Program-made: the position numbers and the translations under genes
The notes under the pieces: generated by a model
The model's input: the letters and a program-made list of their open reading frames with translations, nothing else
Databases searched by the model: none
What the model was told of the DNA's origin: nothing
Shown here: positions 1 to 10,299 of the stretch, one piece after another
Position numbering within the stretch: the first letter of the stretch is position 1
How the letters are laid out: every line of letters begins with the position of its first letter
Assembly (NCBI RefSeq): GCF_932526225.1
Contig: NC_064045.1
Span: 2,581,998-2,645,997 of the forward strand
DNA: 64,000 nucleotides
Direction: 5' to 3'
DNA from: Nematostella vectensis
Lineage: Eukaryota; Cnidaria; Anthozoa; Actiniaria; Edwardsiidae

Positions 1-6
1 TCACAC

Positions 7-590
7 CACAGGTAGCCCAGGCAATGGTTGCTTGTCGTAGATCGGAATTCGGCTGTTCTGAGATCGGTCGAGTAAAGCGTTTTTTTTTTGTGAAATGTTG
101 TCAATAAAATTGCCTTAGAACTTAGAACATGCCTTGTTGTTGTCAAATTCACGTGTAAAAAACGATTTGGGGGGAGGGGGGTTCTCAACGGAATTTATGG
201 CTTCTCTCTACCTACTAAAGAAAGATACAACGTTGAAGGCGCCATTTTCGGTAGCACTCAAATACCGTCAAAATTCGAGAGGAAAAAACAACAAACTAAA
301 TATTTTTATCTCGCAGACCTATGCCAGGGTACACTTACATTCGATATGTGGCAAAACATCCGAGCTAAATCATTTTCCCTGGCCGCTAGCCGTATTTTGA
401 AACGAGAAAGTAGCCACAATTATCCTTGACCGATGCCGTTGGACAATTAGTTACGCTTGACCGCGCTGGGAAGGAGAGCAAACTATATTACCCTCCCTGC
501 CAGGTGGGAAAATGTCGCGCTCGGCCGTTCTGGGAACTAGGGCAAACTATTTTACCCTCCCTACCCAAGAGAGCAAACATCGCGCTCTGC
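7..590 (+). repeat. Left arm of the fold-back inverted repeat
   Basis: Reverse complement of about 1951-2525. Identity fades just after a shared GC-rich stretch near 580-590. Open frames on either strand here mirror each other in both arms and carry no recognisable domain, so I do not call genes in it. Confidence 0.85.
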
Positions 591-667
591 CGAAATTGAC
601 CAAAACATCCGTTGGGCGGGAAAACCCCACCAGCTGATTGATACCTGAGCTTGTCTGTTATCAAAAA

Positions 668-1020
668 ATGTCTAAACTTAATCCTCTTGGCGGCCTTAAA
701 CGATCTAATGAAAACAATGAAAGGTTAAGCGCTACTTCCAAAAAGGCTGAAGTCGTGAAGGAATTTACTGGAGCGAAAACATGGTAAGAGTGATTCTTTT
801 CAAACTCATATTTCAGTTACATGGTGCGAACCTGTGCAAGCACTTTTGAATATTTATATTCACATTTTGATATCTATATTTCTATTGAAGGGTCATGCTA
901 AATTATGAGAAGAGCAAAAAGAGCTTTGCACAATTAAACGATATTATTGACCACTATACAGAAAAAAAACAAGGAAAACATAGCGCCTGCAAGAAAGGTC
1001 GTAGTAAAAAGAGCCGTTGA
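668..1020 (+). CDS. Possible two-exon small basic protein inside the fold-back element
   Basis: An ATG at 668 opens a frame that reaches a good donor (ATG|GTAAGAG) after 783. An acceptor after 890 (TTGAAG|GG) rejoins the frame exactly, and the combined reading frame ends at TGA 1018-1020. The product would be 81 residues, begins MSKLNPLGGLK, is rich in lysine and serine, and ends in a KGRSKKSR tail. No family is recognised. It lies between the inverted arms, so it may be a captured host exon pair or the element's own cargo. The acceptor is weak (no long pyrimidine tract), so the model is tentative. Transcript data would settle it. Confidence 0.35.
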
Positions 1021-1035
1021 CGAAGTCTTCGGCCT

Positions 1036-1475
1036 CAGTTAAACTTCATCGGCAAAAAAAACTGCAGGGCGACTTCGACTCGAACGAAGTGCTTTAAACC
1101 ACAGCTTAGATCCATGTGGGATCTAGAGCTGCGACCGGGCTAGCGTGATGCCAATTGTGCGGATCACGCATGCGACCTTTGCTAGTCTAAAACTCCGTCG
1201 GATAGCCAAACTATCCTTGCGAGTATGTATACATAAATGTGAACTTTAGAAGCACACTAGCATACACACATTGGCACCAGTCGGGCCAAGACGGGACGCT
1301 AGCACAGTCTATTACCCGTGCAGTTCGGCAACCATGGACAGCTGTTTCGTCCTTATTAGGACTCGTCAGCATGGCATAGCCGGTTTGCCTCAGTTAAACT
1401 TCATCGGCAAAAAAAACTGCAGGGCGACTTCGACTCGAACGAAGTGCTTTAAACCACAGCTTAGATCCATGTGCC
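1036..1475. repeat. Direct repeat of ~80 bp flanking a ribozyme-bearing segment
   Basis: The block starting CAGTTAAACTTCATCGGCAA at 1036 recurs almost identically at about 1391, each about 80 bp and ending near GATCCATGTG. Between them lies sequence shared with the terminal repeats of the Penelope elements elsewhere in the window. Short direct repeats around a hammerhead resemble a small non-autonomous retrozyme or a tandem pair of PLE terminal repeats. Which of these it is cannot be told from one copy. Confidence 0.6.
1327..1389 (-). ncRNA. Type I hammerhead ribozyme motif (copy 1)
   Basis: Read on the minus strand, the conserved core CUGACGA is followed by stem II GUCC-UAAUAA-GGAC, then GAAA, a very short stem III formed by palindromic ACAG/CUGU, and the cleavage-site UC. 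Stem I is closed by GCCAUG with CAUGGU and, beyond an internal loop, GGCAA with UUGCC. All invariant hammerhead core positions are present. A stem III with almost no loop is typical of retroelement hammerheads that cleave best as dimers. This copy sits inside the fold-back element, apart from any Penelope ORF. Confidence 0.85.
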
Positions 1476-1499
1476 GATGGATCTAAGCATTTTGAATTC

Positions 1500-1950
1500 A
1501 CACATTTAGCTTCTCAGTAGGGCAACTCAAATAAATTAGACTGAAATAAACGATAACAGATTACTTACCTAGTGATATATTACAGCGATTTTGAGACTCA
1601 CATCGCGCTTTCCATTTGTGAAGAAAGTCTTCAAAAGATTCGAGTGTGCTACCTACAAACAAAATTCGAAGGATTGCAATCTGAGTCCGTCTCTTCGCCT
1701 TCTCTGTTGTTCGTCTTGGCCGAGTTTATACTTCAGATTTAAAAATAAAAAATGCTGTCACCTTAAAACTTACCTGTTTATGTTGAATTCCGGACAATCT
1801 CGCTCCACAAACTGATAATACTGAATTTGAGATCGTGAAAAAGTGTGAAATCCGTATCTACTACAGTTAGTAATGCGCCGTTGACAGCATCGCGGGTTTT
1901 CCACTGGAGAGTCTTGGTCAACTCGCGTTCGGATTGGATGGCCTAACAAT
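1500..1950. other. Interior of fold-back element, no gene seen
   Basis: AT-rich sequence between the ribozyme segment and the right arm. Short open frames show no domain, and no splice-supported continuation of the 668-1020 ORF was found. Confidence 0.4.
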
Positions 1951-2525
1951 GGCAGAGCGCGAAGTTTGCTCTCTTGGGTAGGGAGGGTAAAATAGTTTGC
2001 CCTAGTTCTCAGACCGGCCGAGCGCGACATTTTCCCACCTGGCGGGGAGGGTAATATAGTTTGCTCTCCTTCCCAGCGCGGTCAAGCGTAACTAATTGTC
2101 CAACGGCATCGGTCAAGGATAATTGTGGCTACTTTCTCGTTTTAAAATACGGCTAGCGGCCAGGGAAAATAGTTTAGCTCGGATGTTTTGCCACATATCG
2201 AATGTAAGTGTACCCTGGCATAGGTCTGCGAAAATATTTAGTTTGTTGTTTTTTCCTCTCGAATTTCGACAGTATTTGAGTGCTACCGAAAATGGCGCCT
2301 CCAACCTTGTATCTTTCTTTAGTAAGTAGAGAGAAGTCATAAATTCCGTTGAGAAAACCCCCCCAAATCGTTTATTACACATGAATTTGACAACAACAAG
2401 GCATGTTCTAAGTTCTAAGGCAATTTTATTGACAACATTTCACAAAAAAAAACGCTTTACTCGACCGATCTCAGAACAGCCGAATTCCGAGCTACGACAA
2501 GCAACCATTGCCTGGGCTACCTGTG
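1951..2525 (-). repeat. Right arm of the fold-back inverted repeat
   Basis: Mirror of the left arm, ending GGCTACCTGTG directly before the CTTCACAC target duplication. The two arms would fold into a long hairpin in single-stranded DNA or RNA. Confidence 0.85.
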
Positions 2526-2542
2526 CTTCACACGGCTCATAG

Positions 2543-2694
2543 TGTTGAGTTATGTTTATAATGACGTAACCTAATGTTGCATTCTGGGTAATCGTTACCC
2601 TCGTGGTCTGTATGATCCGCCATGTTGTACGCGTTGTATGTTTATTGAAGAGAATAAAAGGAGTAAAGACACTCATAACGAGATGAATTCTACA
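2543..2694 (+). repeat. Copia 5' LTR (152 bp)
   Basis: Starts TG and ends CA, with an AATAAA-like polyadenylation signal near 2652. It is unusually short for an LTR. Its partner is 6807-6952. Confidence 0.93.
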
Positions 2695-3799
2695 GGTTAT
2701 GGGCCCAGGACGGACTCGAAATGGAACAGATTGACGTTCGACGGAGACGAGAGCAAGTATGAATTGTGGGAGGCCAAATTTTTGGGACATTTACGGATGC
2801 TGAAATTGAAAGATACAATCTTGCCATCGACGGATGCGCCTGACGCGACAAAGAACGAAGAATGCTATGCGGAACTTATACAGTTCTTAGACAATAAAAG
2901 CCTCTCACTAGTAATGAGAGAAGCTACTGACGACGGCAGGAAAGCCTTAAAGATACTACGGGAGTTTTATGCGAGCCAAAGCAAGCCTCGTATCATAACA
3001 CTGTACACTGAACTAACATCACTCGAAATGGGAGTAAACGAAACAGTCACCGAGTATTTAATTCGTGCTGAGAAGGCTATCACTGCTCTCAGAAACGCAA
3101 AAGAAACACTCAGTGATGGGTTGATCATCGCAATGATTCTGAAAGGGTTACCAGAATCCTATAAACCGCTAGCTATACACATCACTCAAAGCGCTGGGGA
3201 GATATCATTCTCTACATTCAAAGGTCACCTGAGAAGCTATGAAGAAACAGAGAAATTTAGCAGTAAGGGGAAAGCAGACCAAGTAATGAAGGCTGCGTCT
3301 CCAGCACCACGTGCATGCTATGGTTGTGGTCAAACTTCGCACTTCATCAGGGACTGCCCAAAGAAAAGTGAAACAACAAAATGGTGCAACTATCACAAGA
3401 GTTCTACCCATTCAGATGGAGAATGTAAAAGGCACCAACAGAAAGGAGACACAATAAAGAAAGTTTCTGTTATGGATGATACAGAAAATAATGAGGAGGA
3501 ACATACTTTCACATTTAATGTGAAGGATCACAGTAACAAAGTTCTCAACAACCCCAAGGGCATGCTAGTTGACACTGGGGCTACATCTCGTTACAACTGA
3601 TACGATCACAAGGATCGATGGAACATTCAAACCAAGTGAACATTATATGGAATTAGCTGATGGAACAAGGACCAGGAACATTGCCGTAAAGCGAGGAGAC
3701 GCAATGGTAACCCTCAAGGATGTGAATGGCAGACATGTAAACGCTGTGCTGAAGGGAGCATTGTGCATACCATGGTACCCCAAGACATCTTTTCTGTGA
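2683..3799 (+). pseudogene. gag: Copia gag and start of protease
   Basis: The first 300 or so residues are a Copia gag: the early WEAKFLGHLR segment, helical capsid-like region, and a CCHC zinc knuckle (CYGCGQTSHFIRDC) near residue 210 counted from the frame at 2683. The frame runs into the protease active site LVDTGATS and then hits a stop at 3598-3600. Protease sequence continues in another frame (3569-3799: TITRIDGTFKPS, ALCIP) up to a second stop. A frameshift therefore sits in the protease just after the catalytic DTG. The chosen start at 2683 is the last ATG before the capsid region; it and the one at 2638 lie inside the LTR. Confidence 0.85.
2695..2708 (+). other. Primer-binding site: half-tRNA-iMet type
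   Basis: GGTTATGGGCCCAG directly follows the LTR. It is the exact complement of CTGGGCCCATAACC, the anticodon-stem region of eukaryotic initiator tRNA-Met. Priming by this internal half tRNA rather than the 3' end is a Copia hallmark. Confidence 0.9.
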
Positions 3800-5140
3800 A
3801 GGCTGCAACTGCAAATGGGGCAGAAGTGAAGTTCCAAACTGGACAGAATTAACTCATCCATAAGGATGGCACTGCATTTAAAATTGAGGAACATAATAAG
3901 TTGTACTATTTGAAAGAACCACTTTATGGTAATGACAGCTATGATAAGGTAAGCGTTTCACATGACATATACACATGGCATAAAATATTAGGCCACTGCA
4001 ATTTTGAGGATGTCTTAAAGACAAAGGGGGTAGTAAAGGGAATGAATATGTCTGGAAAGATAAGTCTAAGTTAAGTTGCAACACCTGCATCGAGGGGAAG
4101 TTTGTAAATAACAGAAATAGAAAGCCAGATGCTAGGGCTACCAGACCCTTAGAGAGGTTTCACACTGACCTGGCGGGCCCTATAAACCCAGTATCAATGT
4201 ATCAAGTATAGTATCTCATTCACAGATGATTATTCTGGGGCAGTATTTGTGTATTTTCTCAAAGAGAAAAGTGATTCAGTGCAAGCAGCTCAGAAATTCT
4301 TAGCAGATTCTGCCCCTTATGGAGAAATTAAATGGATGTGCATACGGTCAGATAATGGGGGCGAGTTTATTAGCAATGATTTTCAGGCACTTCTCCGAGA
4401 GAGATGGGGACATGATAATGTCATGTCCCCATTCCCAACATCAGAATGGAACAGCTGAAAGGCAGTGGCGAACCCTGTTTGAGATGGGCAGATGTTTGCT
4501 CATAGAGAAACAGGTGCCAAAGTTCTTGTGGCCATATGCAGTTCAAACTGCTGCACACATTAGGAATAGGTGCTATAACAGGAGAACAGAGAACACACCT
4601 TATTTCATGCTAACAGGAAAGAAACCTGACCTTTCAAAAATGGGAATATTCGGATCAGAATGTTACACATACAATCACAACCATAAGAAATTAGACTCTC
4701 GCGGTGTGAGAGGGGTATTCGTAGGGTATGAAAAGAACAGCCCGGCATTCCTAGTGTACCGCCCAGATAAGGGGAAGGTGTTAAAGCACAGACTCATTAA
4801 GTTCATCAGTAAGGATTGCATCGAGCAAGAAACTCAAACTAAAGGCCTCATTCACAATGAAACGCCCGTGGGCAATGTTCATGAAGGGGTTGGATCAGAA
4901 CAACCAGTCAACTTCAATGAAGCCATCAAAAGCCACCCAGATGTGGGCAAGGTGGATGGTGAAGCTAGTTGTACACCCGGTGATAGCGAGCAGGTAGATA
5001 ATCAGAGTCACACCAGTGGGCGTCCACAAAGAGAGAGACAACCCCCTAAGTATGTGGATGATTATGTTACCAGTATAAGTGATAGTGATGACATAACTTA
5101 TTCCAGTGTTGATTATTGTTACAGAGTTTCAGGGTGGCAC
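3800..5140 (+). pseudogene. pol: Copia integrase, frameshifted
   Basis: Integrase pieces are spread over frames. A zinc-finger-like HKILGHCNFEDV segment lies near 3980, a DDE-core segment with SDNGGEF near 4350, and QNGTAERQWRT near 4445 in the overlapping frame 4319-5239. The C-terminal part shows the family signature GVFVGYEKNSPAFLVY near 4710. The DNGGEF and QNGTAE segments are in different frames, so a small indel near 4400-4440 breaks the core. The linker before RT is acidic and serine-rich with GRPQRERQPPKY, as usual in Copia. Confidence 0.82.
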
Positions 5141-5154
5141 AAAGTTACTAGGCT

Positions 5155-6078
5155 ATGGCCTCAACAAACGCTACAGAATGGAACCAAGCCATGGCCGAAG
5201 AAATGGGGTCACTTCAAGAAAATGACACATTTGAGCTAACCTCCCTCCCGGAGGGTCTGAACCCAGTGGGGGGAAAATGGGTATACACCATTAAAGAAGA
5301 TGCAGGAGGCAGGGAAGTATTTAAAGCTAGATATGTAGCAAAGGGGTATAGCCAAGTTGAAGGAATTGATTACCAGGAGACCTTCGCTCCTACTGCGAAC
5401 ATCACCTCAATTAGGGTTCTAATGCAATTAGCAGCGCAGTATGACCTCACTATCCATCAAATGGATGTCAAAACAGCGTACCTACATGCACCAATAGATC
5501 AGGAAATATACATGAAACAACCAGAAGGCTTCGAAGTGATCTCCGAAAATGGAGAAAAGTTAGTGTATAAGTTAAAGAAATCCCTTTACGGCCTAAAACA
5601 GTCAGGCAGAAACTGGAATAAGCTTCTGCATGAAAGTCTGATGGAGAGTGGTTTTAACAGGAATCCATCAGACCACTGCGTCTACTCTAAGCTAGTAGGC
5701 AATGAAATTGTCATTCTCATAGACTGGGTAGATGATCTGATCATTGCATCAAGTGATATGGGAATCCTTAATGACTTCAAGGAAAATATGAAGAGGCACT
5801 TCAAAATGAAAGATTTAGGCCAGATTTCCCACTTCTTAGGTATTGATTTCAACCAGGCTCCAGGACAGATTACCATGGGTTAGAGTAGATACCTACTTAA
5901 GGTCCTGCACAGATTTGGAATGGAGGGTTGTAAGCCCAGAACAACGCCATGTGAGCAAAATGCTGGAGAGAACAGTGAAGAGGCTGATCCTAAGAAGTAT
6001 AGGGAGATAGTAGGAAGCCTTATTTATGCTATGGTGTGTACCAGACCAGACATCAGTTGGATTGTTAGCAAACTATAA
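5155..6078 (+). pseudogene. pol: Copia reverse transcriptase, broken
   Basis: Strong RT match: WVYTIKEDAGG, ARYVAKGYSQVEGIDY, TFAPTANITSIR, QMDVKTAYLHA, KSLYGLKQSGRNW and the catalytic box as DWVDDLII near 5730. Copia RTs normally have YVDD, so the aromatic is Trp here. The frame stops at TAG 5881-5883 and resumes at once (YLLKVLHRFGMEGC, REIVGSLIYAMVCTRPDI), meaning a single nonsense change, then stops again near 6076. The enzyme cannot be made whole from this copy. Confidence 0.88.
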
Positions 6079-6084
6079 CGGAAA

Positions 6085-6716
6085 TTGTCTTGCCCCACAG
6101 CCGCAGATATGACTGATGCTAAACATGTCCTTAGATACCTTAAAGGCACCATAGATTATGAATTATGTTTTAAGAAGTCTAGTGATGGTTTGAGCCTTGT
6201 TGCATATAGCGATTCAGACTGGGCATCATCAGAGGATGACAGAAAGAGTACGACCGGATACTGCTTTAGCCTTTCCCCAGAGGGTGCTGTCATTTCATGG
6301 AAATCCAGAAGGCAACCCACAGTTGCCCTTTCTTCCTGTGAGGCTGAGTACATAGGATTAGCTTCTACAACCCAGGAGAGCCTGTACCTAAGTCAGCTAT
6401 TAAGTAACATGGGAAAGGAATCATATTCATGCACTAAGCTCTATGGGTATAATCAGGGGGCTATTGCACTTAGTAAAAATCCTGTAAACAGGCAAAGGTC
6501 TAAGCACATCGATGTCAGACACTTAGTAAAAATCCTGTAAACAGGCAAAGGTCTAAGCACATCGATGTCAGACACCACTTCCTGCGTGATACGGTCTCAA
6601 ATGGCAAAATCGATATTGTGTTTTGCCCCACAGAGGACATGGTGGCTGACATTTTCACCAAACCAACCAGCAAGGTCAAACTAACGAAATTCAAGAAATT
6701 TCTGTTTGGGTGCTAA
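6085..6716 (+). pseudogene. pol: Copia RNase H and pol C terminus
   Basis: RNase H signature: AYSDSDWASSEDDRKSTTGY, WKSRRQPTVALSSCEAEY. The frame reaches SKHIDVRH and then stops early because of a 53-bp tandem duplication. After it the normal Copia ending is readable: HHFLRD, EDMVADIFTKP, stop at 6714-6716. Confidence 0.88.
6468..6573 (+). repeat. 53-bp tandem duplication in Copia pol
   Basis: ACTTAGTAAAAATCCTGTAA at 6468 recurs at 6521, and the two 53-base copies look identical. Since 53 is not a multiple of three it shifts the frame. It looks very recent. Confidence 0.9.
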
Positions 6717-6797
6717 AACTGTAAGATCAGCTTATTACCTATAACATTTATTGTAGAATATTGTAATCACGTCATTTAGGTTTACATCATAAGAAAC

Positions 6798-6806
6798 AAG
6801 TGGGGG
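6798..6806 (+). other. Copia polypurine tract
   Basis: AAGTGGGGG lies immediately before the 3' LTR, the expected plus-strand primer site. Confidence 0.8.
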
Positions 6807-6952
6807 TGTTGAGTTATGTTTATAATGACGTAACCTAATGTTGCATTCTCGGTGATCGTTACCCTCGTGGTCTGTATGATGTTGTACGCGTTGTATGTTT
6901 TTTTGAAGAGAATAAAAGAAGTAAAGACATTCATAACGAGATGAGTTCTACA
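6807..6952 (+). repeat. Copia 3' LTR (146 bp)
   Basis: Same TGTTGAG...TACA sequence as 2543-2694, missing the CCGCCA block present there. It is followed by the CATAG target duplication. Confidence 0.93.
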
Positions 6953-7025
6953 CATAGGGCCGGTCGTTGTCATTTGGCAAGTAAGTTCATATTCATAAAG
7001 CTCTGTTTTAACCAAAAATATATGA

Positions 7026-7335
7026 ATGCTTGTCTTGGTCTTGGTCTTGCGGCTTGCTTGTCTCTGTCTTGCGGCTTGCTTGTCTCTGTCTTGCGGCTTG
7101 CTTGTCTTGTGTCTTGCGGCTTGCTTGTCTTGTGTCTTGCGGCTTGCCTGTCTCGGTCTTGCGGCTTGCTTGTCTCGGTCTTGCGGCTTGCTTGTCTTGG
7201 TCTTGCGGCTTGCTTGTCTTGGTCTTGCGGCTTGCTTGTCTTGGTCTTGCGGCTTGCTTGTCTCGGTCTTGCGGCTTGCTTGTCTCGGTCTTGCGGCTTG
7301 CTTGTCTTGGTCTTGCGGCTTGCCTTAGGTGCATT
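7026..7335. repeat. 22-bp minisatellite in PLE1 3' region
   Basis: About 14 copies of a 22-bp unit containing CTTGCGGCTTGCTTGTCT with CGGT, TGGT or TGTG variants. The same repeat occurs at the same place in PLE2 (about 9 copies) and PLE3 (about 8). Long open frames on both strands come from the 22-bp period (three units give 22 codons) and are not genes. Confidence 0.95.
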
Positions 7336-7558
7336 AGCTTGATCCTTGTTGATTTAACTGTAGATCCCTTCAAAAAGGCTTACAAAGTTCTCTGGAACTG
7401 GTTTGCCAATGGGCAAGAGCTCAGACAATGCTTGCCTTCAACCATATTTACCACCATTTTATAACATTGTGCATCTATGAAGGGAAGAGGGTGGCTCGCC
7501 ACCTTACTGACTCATACAATTGCACCAAGTCAGGTCATAGGCTGTATGCTACTAGTAA

Positions 7559-9165
7559 AATATAACCTAGTACTACCTGCCTTATTGACGAGTTGTCGGC
7601 GTCTAAACTGGCGTTTAGCTTCCCCAATATATTGAAGGTTACAGCGGTTACATAATTGAATCATATAAATCACGTTTTTAGTATTGCAGGTTATGTGGGA
7701 GGTTATAGGTCGTGTTTCACCTGTTGAGAAAAATGTGTAGCTTGTCAGGCCATCGGTTCTAATATAGGGGCAGGTTAGGCAGTTTTTTCCGTAACGGAAA
7801 GCACCGGGAGGTTGGTTGGTGGGAGAGCGGTCGGAAGGTAGCTTGGCTTTAACGAGGATGTCGCGGAGGTTAGGTAAACGGCGAAAGGCGACAAGAGGGG
7901 GCTCAGTGAAAACCTTATGGCATCGCTTAGACGAGAGTAGAAGGTTGTAGTTTCTACGGATTATGTCGTTGATGTTAGGTAGTGTAGGGTTATAGGTAGT
8001 GACAAAGGGGATGCGACGGGAGTTTTTGTGGTTGTTATTATTAGGGCGTAGGGCGTCAATGCGGGAAATGTCAGCAACGCGTAGGATTTGTCTCTTGAGA
8101 AAAGCGGGTTTATAGCCACGCTTGGAGGAGGTAGTTGGTGAGTTCATTGCAGCGGTTATTAAAGCTTTCTTCTGTAGAACAAATGCGGCGAATACGGAGG
8201 GCGAGGCTATAGGGGATAGCCTTTTTGGTGTGATGAGGATGGCAAGATGAAAAAAGAAGGTGTTGGTGTTTGTCAGTAAGTTTGGAGTAGAGGTCAGTTT
8301 CGATTTTACTATTAACAAAGGAGACATTAACGTCAAGAAAAGGTACATTGTTATAGGAGTGGGAGCTTGTAAATTTAATGGTGGGATGTAGATTGTTAAG
8401 ATAATCTACAAAAGCGTTCAATTTGTCTAGACCCTCAGTCCATACAACAAAAATATCGTCGATGTATCTTAACCACGTATGGGGTTTGTAAGGGGCGTCA
8501 CGCAAAGCGTTGGTTTCAAATAGACCAAGAAAGAGACAGGCGAAAGAGGGTGCCATGCGTGTGCCCATTGCGGTGCCATGCTTCTGGAGGTAGTGTTTGT
8601 CATTAAAGGAGAAGTTGTTCATTTGGAGCATCATGCGGATTAAATCACAAATAGTGCCAGCAGGGATGGGGTTAGTGTTACATGTGCGAAGGAAGTGGTG
8701 ACAAGCGTTGATGCCATCATTATGTGGGATATTAGTATAGAGGCTAGAGACGTCGAGTGTGACCAGGCGAGAGTCTGTTGGTAGGTTGCTGAGTGTTAAT
8801 AAAATGTTTAAGAAGTGGTTAGTGTCTTTAACGTATGATGGAAGTTTACTTACTAATGGCTGGAGGTAGTAGTCTACAAATTCTGAGATGCGTTTGGTGG
8901 GGTGGGAGTTGGAGGAAATAATAGGGCGCCTAGGATTACCATGTTTATGTATTTTAGGGAGTATGTAAAACCGTCCAGGTTAAGAGTCTTTGGGTGTGAG
9001 GTAGGATTTAGTGTCCTGATTAATTATTCCGTCCGTGTGCATTCGGTTGATGTAAGTTGTGACTCGTTCTTGTATGTCATTAGTAATGTCGGCATCTAAT
9101 TGTGTGTAGAATTTAGTGTCATTAAGTTGTCTATTACATTCATTAATATACCAGTCTTTGTCCAT
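7559..9165 (-). pseudogene. PLE1 reverse transcriptase plus GIY-YIG endonuclease, broken
   Basis: The frame starts at ATG 9165 (MDKDWYINECNRQLND) and reads a PLE-type RT. A TAA at 8980-8982 interrupts it; an intact sister copy shows lysine there. RT continues to LRYIDDIFVVW (YxDD box) near 8460 and to FLDVNVS. The frame shifts near 8125, where CTCCAAG replaces CTCAAG. It then continues as a linker and the start of a GIY-YIG nuclease (VIYMIQLCNRCNLQYIGEAKRQFRRR near 7620-7680) before ending early. The catalytic glutamate region of the nuclease is not seen. Confidence 0.87.
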
Positions 9166-9381
9166 TACGACTGTGCCAGATCAAGAGAAGCAAAGCAAGA
9201 GAAGCCACACTGATAGCTCGCGCTGGTACTCTTGAACCCGGTGGCCTCAACCGGCGTGAAGAAACCGTTTAGCTACTTAGTAATCCACACCACCCTATTT
9301 CCTATCCATAAGTCACTCCTTACTCAATTACTATTTTTACCTTTTGTTAGTTAATCATCAATGAACTTTGTACATATACTA

Positions 9382-9538
9382 CAGGGGCGTAGCCAGGGGG
9401 GTGGCCCAGGGGGCCCGCCCCCCCTTCTAGCAGCCAAAAATACAGTAAATGTATGAGACATTATCTAAAATACAGGAGAAAATGACTGGAAATGACCTCT
9501 TGGGCCCCCTCCTGTTAAAAATCCCGGCTACGCCTCTG
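9382..9538. mobile_element. 157-bp MITE with CAGGGGCGTAGCC termini
   Basis: Ends CAGGGGCGTAGCC and GGCTACGCCTCTG, flanked by TACTA on both sides (9377-9381, 9539-9543), giving a 5-bp target duplication. Non-coding. Equivalent copies at 32564-32720 and 57144-57301 occupy the same site in PLE2 and PLE3, so the insertion is older than the segmental duplication. Confidence 0.82.
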
Positions 9539-10299
9539 TACTAGCTGTAACATGTCATTGTAACTCATTGATAACCTGAAGAAGGCAGGTATTGGCCTGC
9601 CGAAATATCGCTCTAAAAAACATAAATCTGCGTTGTTGTCGACTTTTTCTTTTTAAGGTTTTCTGAAATAGTACGAGGGATAGTAAAATATTTATTTCTA
9701 GACTAATAGCTTTTTTAGTCTCAGATAAATAAAACTCCAGGGTGATAATGAACCCTGTCCTCCCATAAGAAAAGTAAAATGCTTTATGTAAATACCACGC
9801 CCCCCCCCCCCCCCCCGTGATTGTTATTCACATAGAAAGGTACCCATAAGCTTAAAAAACCGGAAGATCGCTTTAAAATGGCCACATTTAGATGAATTCT
9901 CCAGGTAAAATGACACAAGTTTGATACTTCACTACTGAAAAATTCCTATCCCCGACATAAGCAAGTTACCAGATTGTCCGAAGATCGATCATTGCGAACA
10001 CTGCAAAATCTACTAGTTGTAGTAATGTCGTATGCCTCGATTTTTGCCTTGCCCTTTTCAATTGAAGATACAGACATCCATCGACCACCGTTTTCCATTT
10101 TTCCAGGTTCCATCTCGTTTGAAAAAGCCCGCGAAAAATCTTATATTTCATATTAAGTGTTTGCTGTCAGTTTAATCTATCTCACTTCCGGTTAACTTTT
10201 GGAGCGTGTGAAAGATCGTCAGCTGAAAAGGTCAGTATAGATCACAACACTCACATGGACACCAGCGGAATTATCGTTTAATCATTTTTTTTTCTACAA

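Larger units (their letters stand above)
7..2525. mobile_element. Fold-back DNA transposon with ~580-bp terminal inverted repeats
   Basis: The sequence from 7 to about 590 is repeated as its reverse complement from 2525 back to about 1951, with only scattered mismatches. The ends are CACAGGTAGCC and GGCTACCTGTG. The eight bases after the right end (CTTCACAC, 2526-2533) match the six bases visible before the left end (TCACAC, 1-6), which fits an 8-bp target-site duplication cut by the window edge. No transposase is seen; the interior of about 1.36 kb holds a small spliced ORF and a hammerhead-ribozyme repeat. An 8-bp duplication suggests hAT-, P- or Merlin-type mobilisation, but the family is not identified. 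Confidence 0.8.
2543..6952 (+). mobile_element. Copia-type LTR retrotransposon, degenerate but structurally complete
   Basis: Two near-identical LTRs (2543-2694 and 6807-6952, both TGTTGAG...TCTACA) enclose gag and pol remains in the Copia order protease-integrase-RT-RNase H. Direct CATAG repeats (2538-2542 and 6953-6957) are the 5-bp target duplication. The LTRs differ at a handful of positions, including a 6-bp gap, so the insertion is fairly young, yet pol carries several frameshifts. Removing it rejoins CACGGCTCATAG with GGGCCGG, which matches the 3' end of the unit B Penelope element at about 29,620, so Copia inserted into Penelope sequence. Confidence 0.95.

Noticed and set aside
134-400. 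88-codon frame in the left fold-back arm
   Set aside because: It mirrors a frame in the right arm, has no domain, and shifts between arms; repeat sequence only.
7008-7373. Open frames on both strands over the 22-bp repeat in the PLEs
   Set aside because: Artefact of a 22-bp period lacking stops; the frames differ between copies only by repeat number.
9780-9810. Poly-C run recurring in all three PLE copies
   Set aside because: Simple homopolymer of variable length at the same site (about 9,789, 32,980 and 57,560); no function can be argued.
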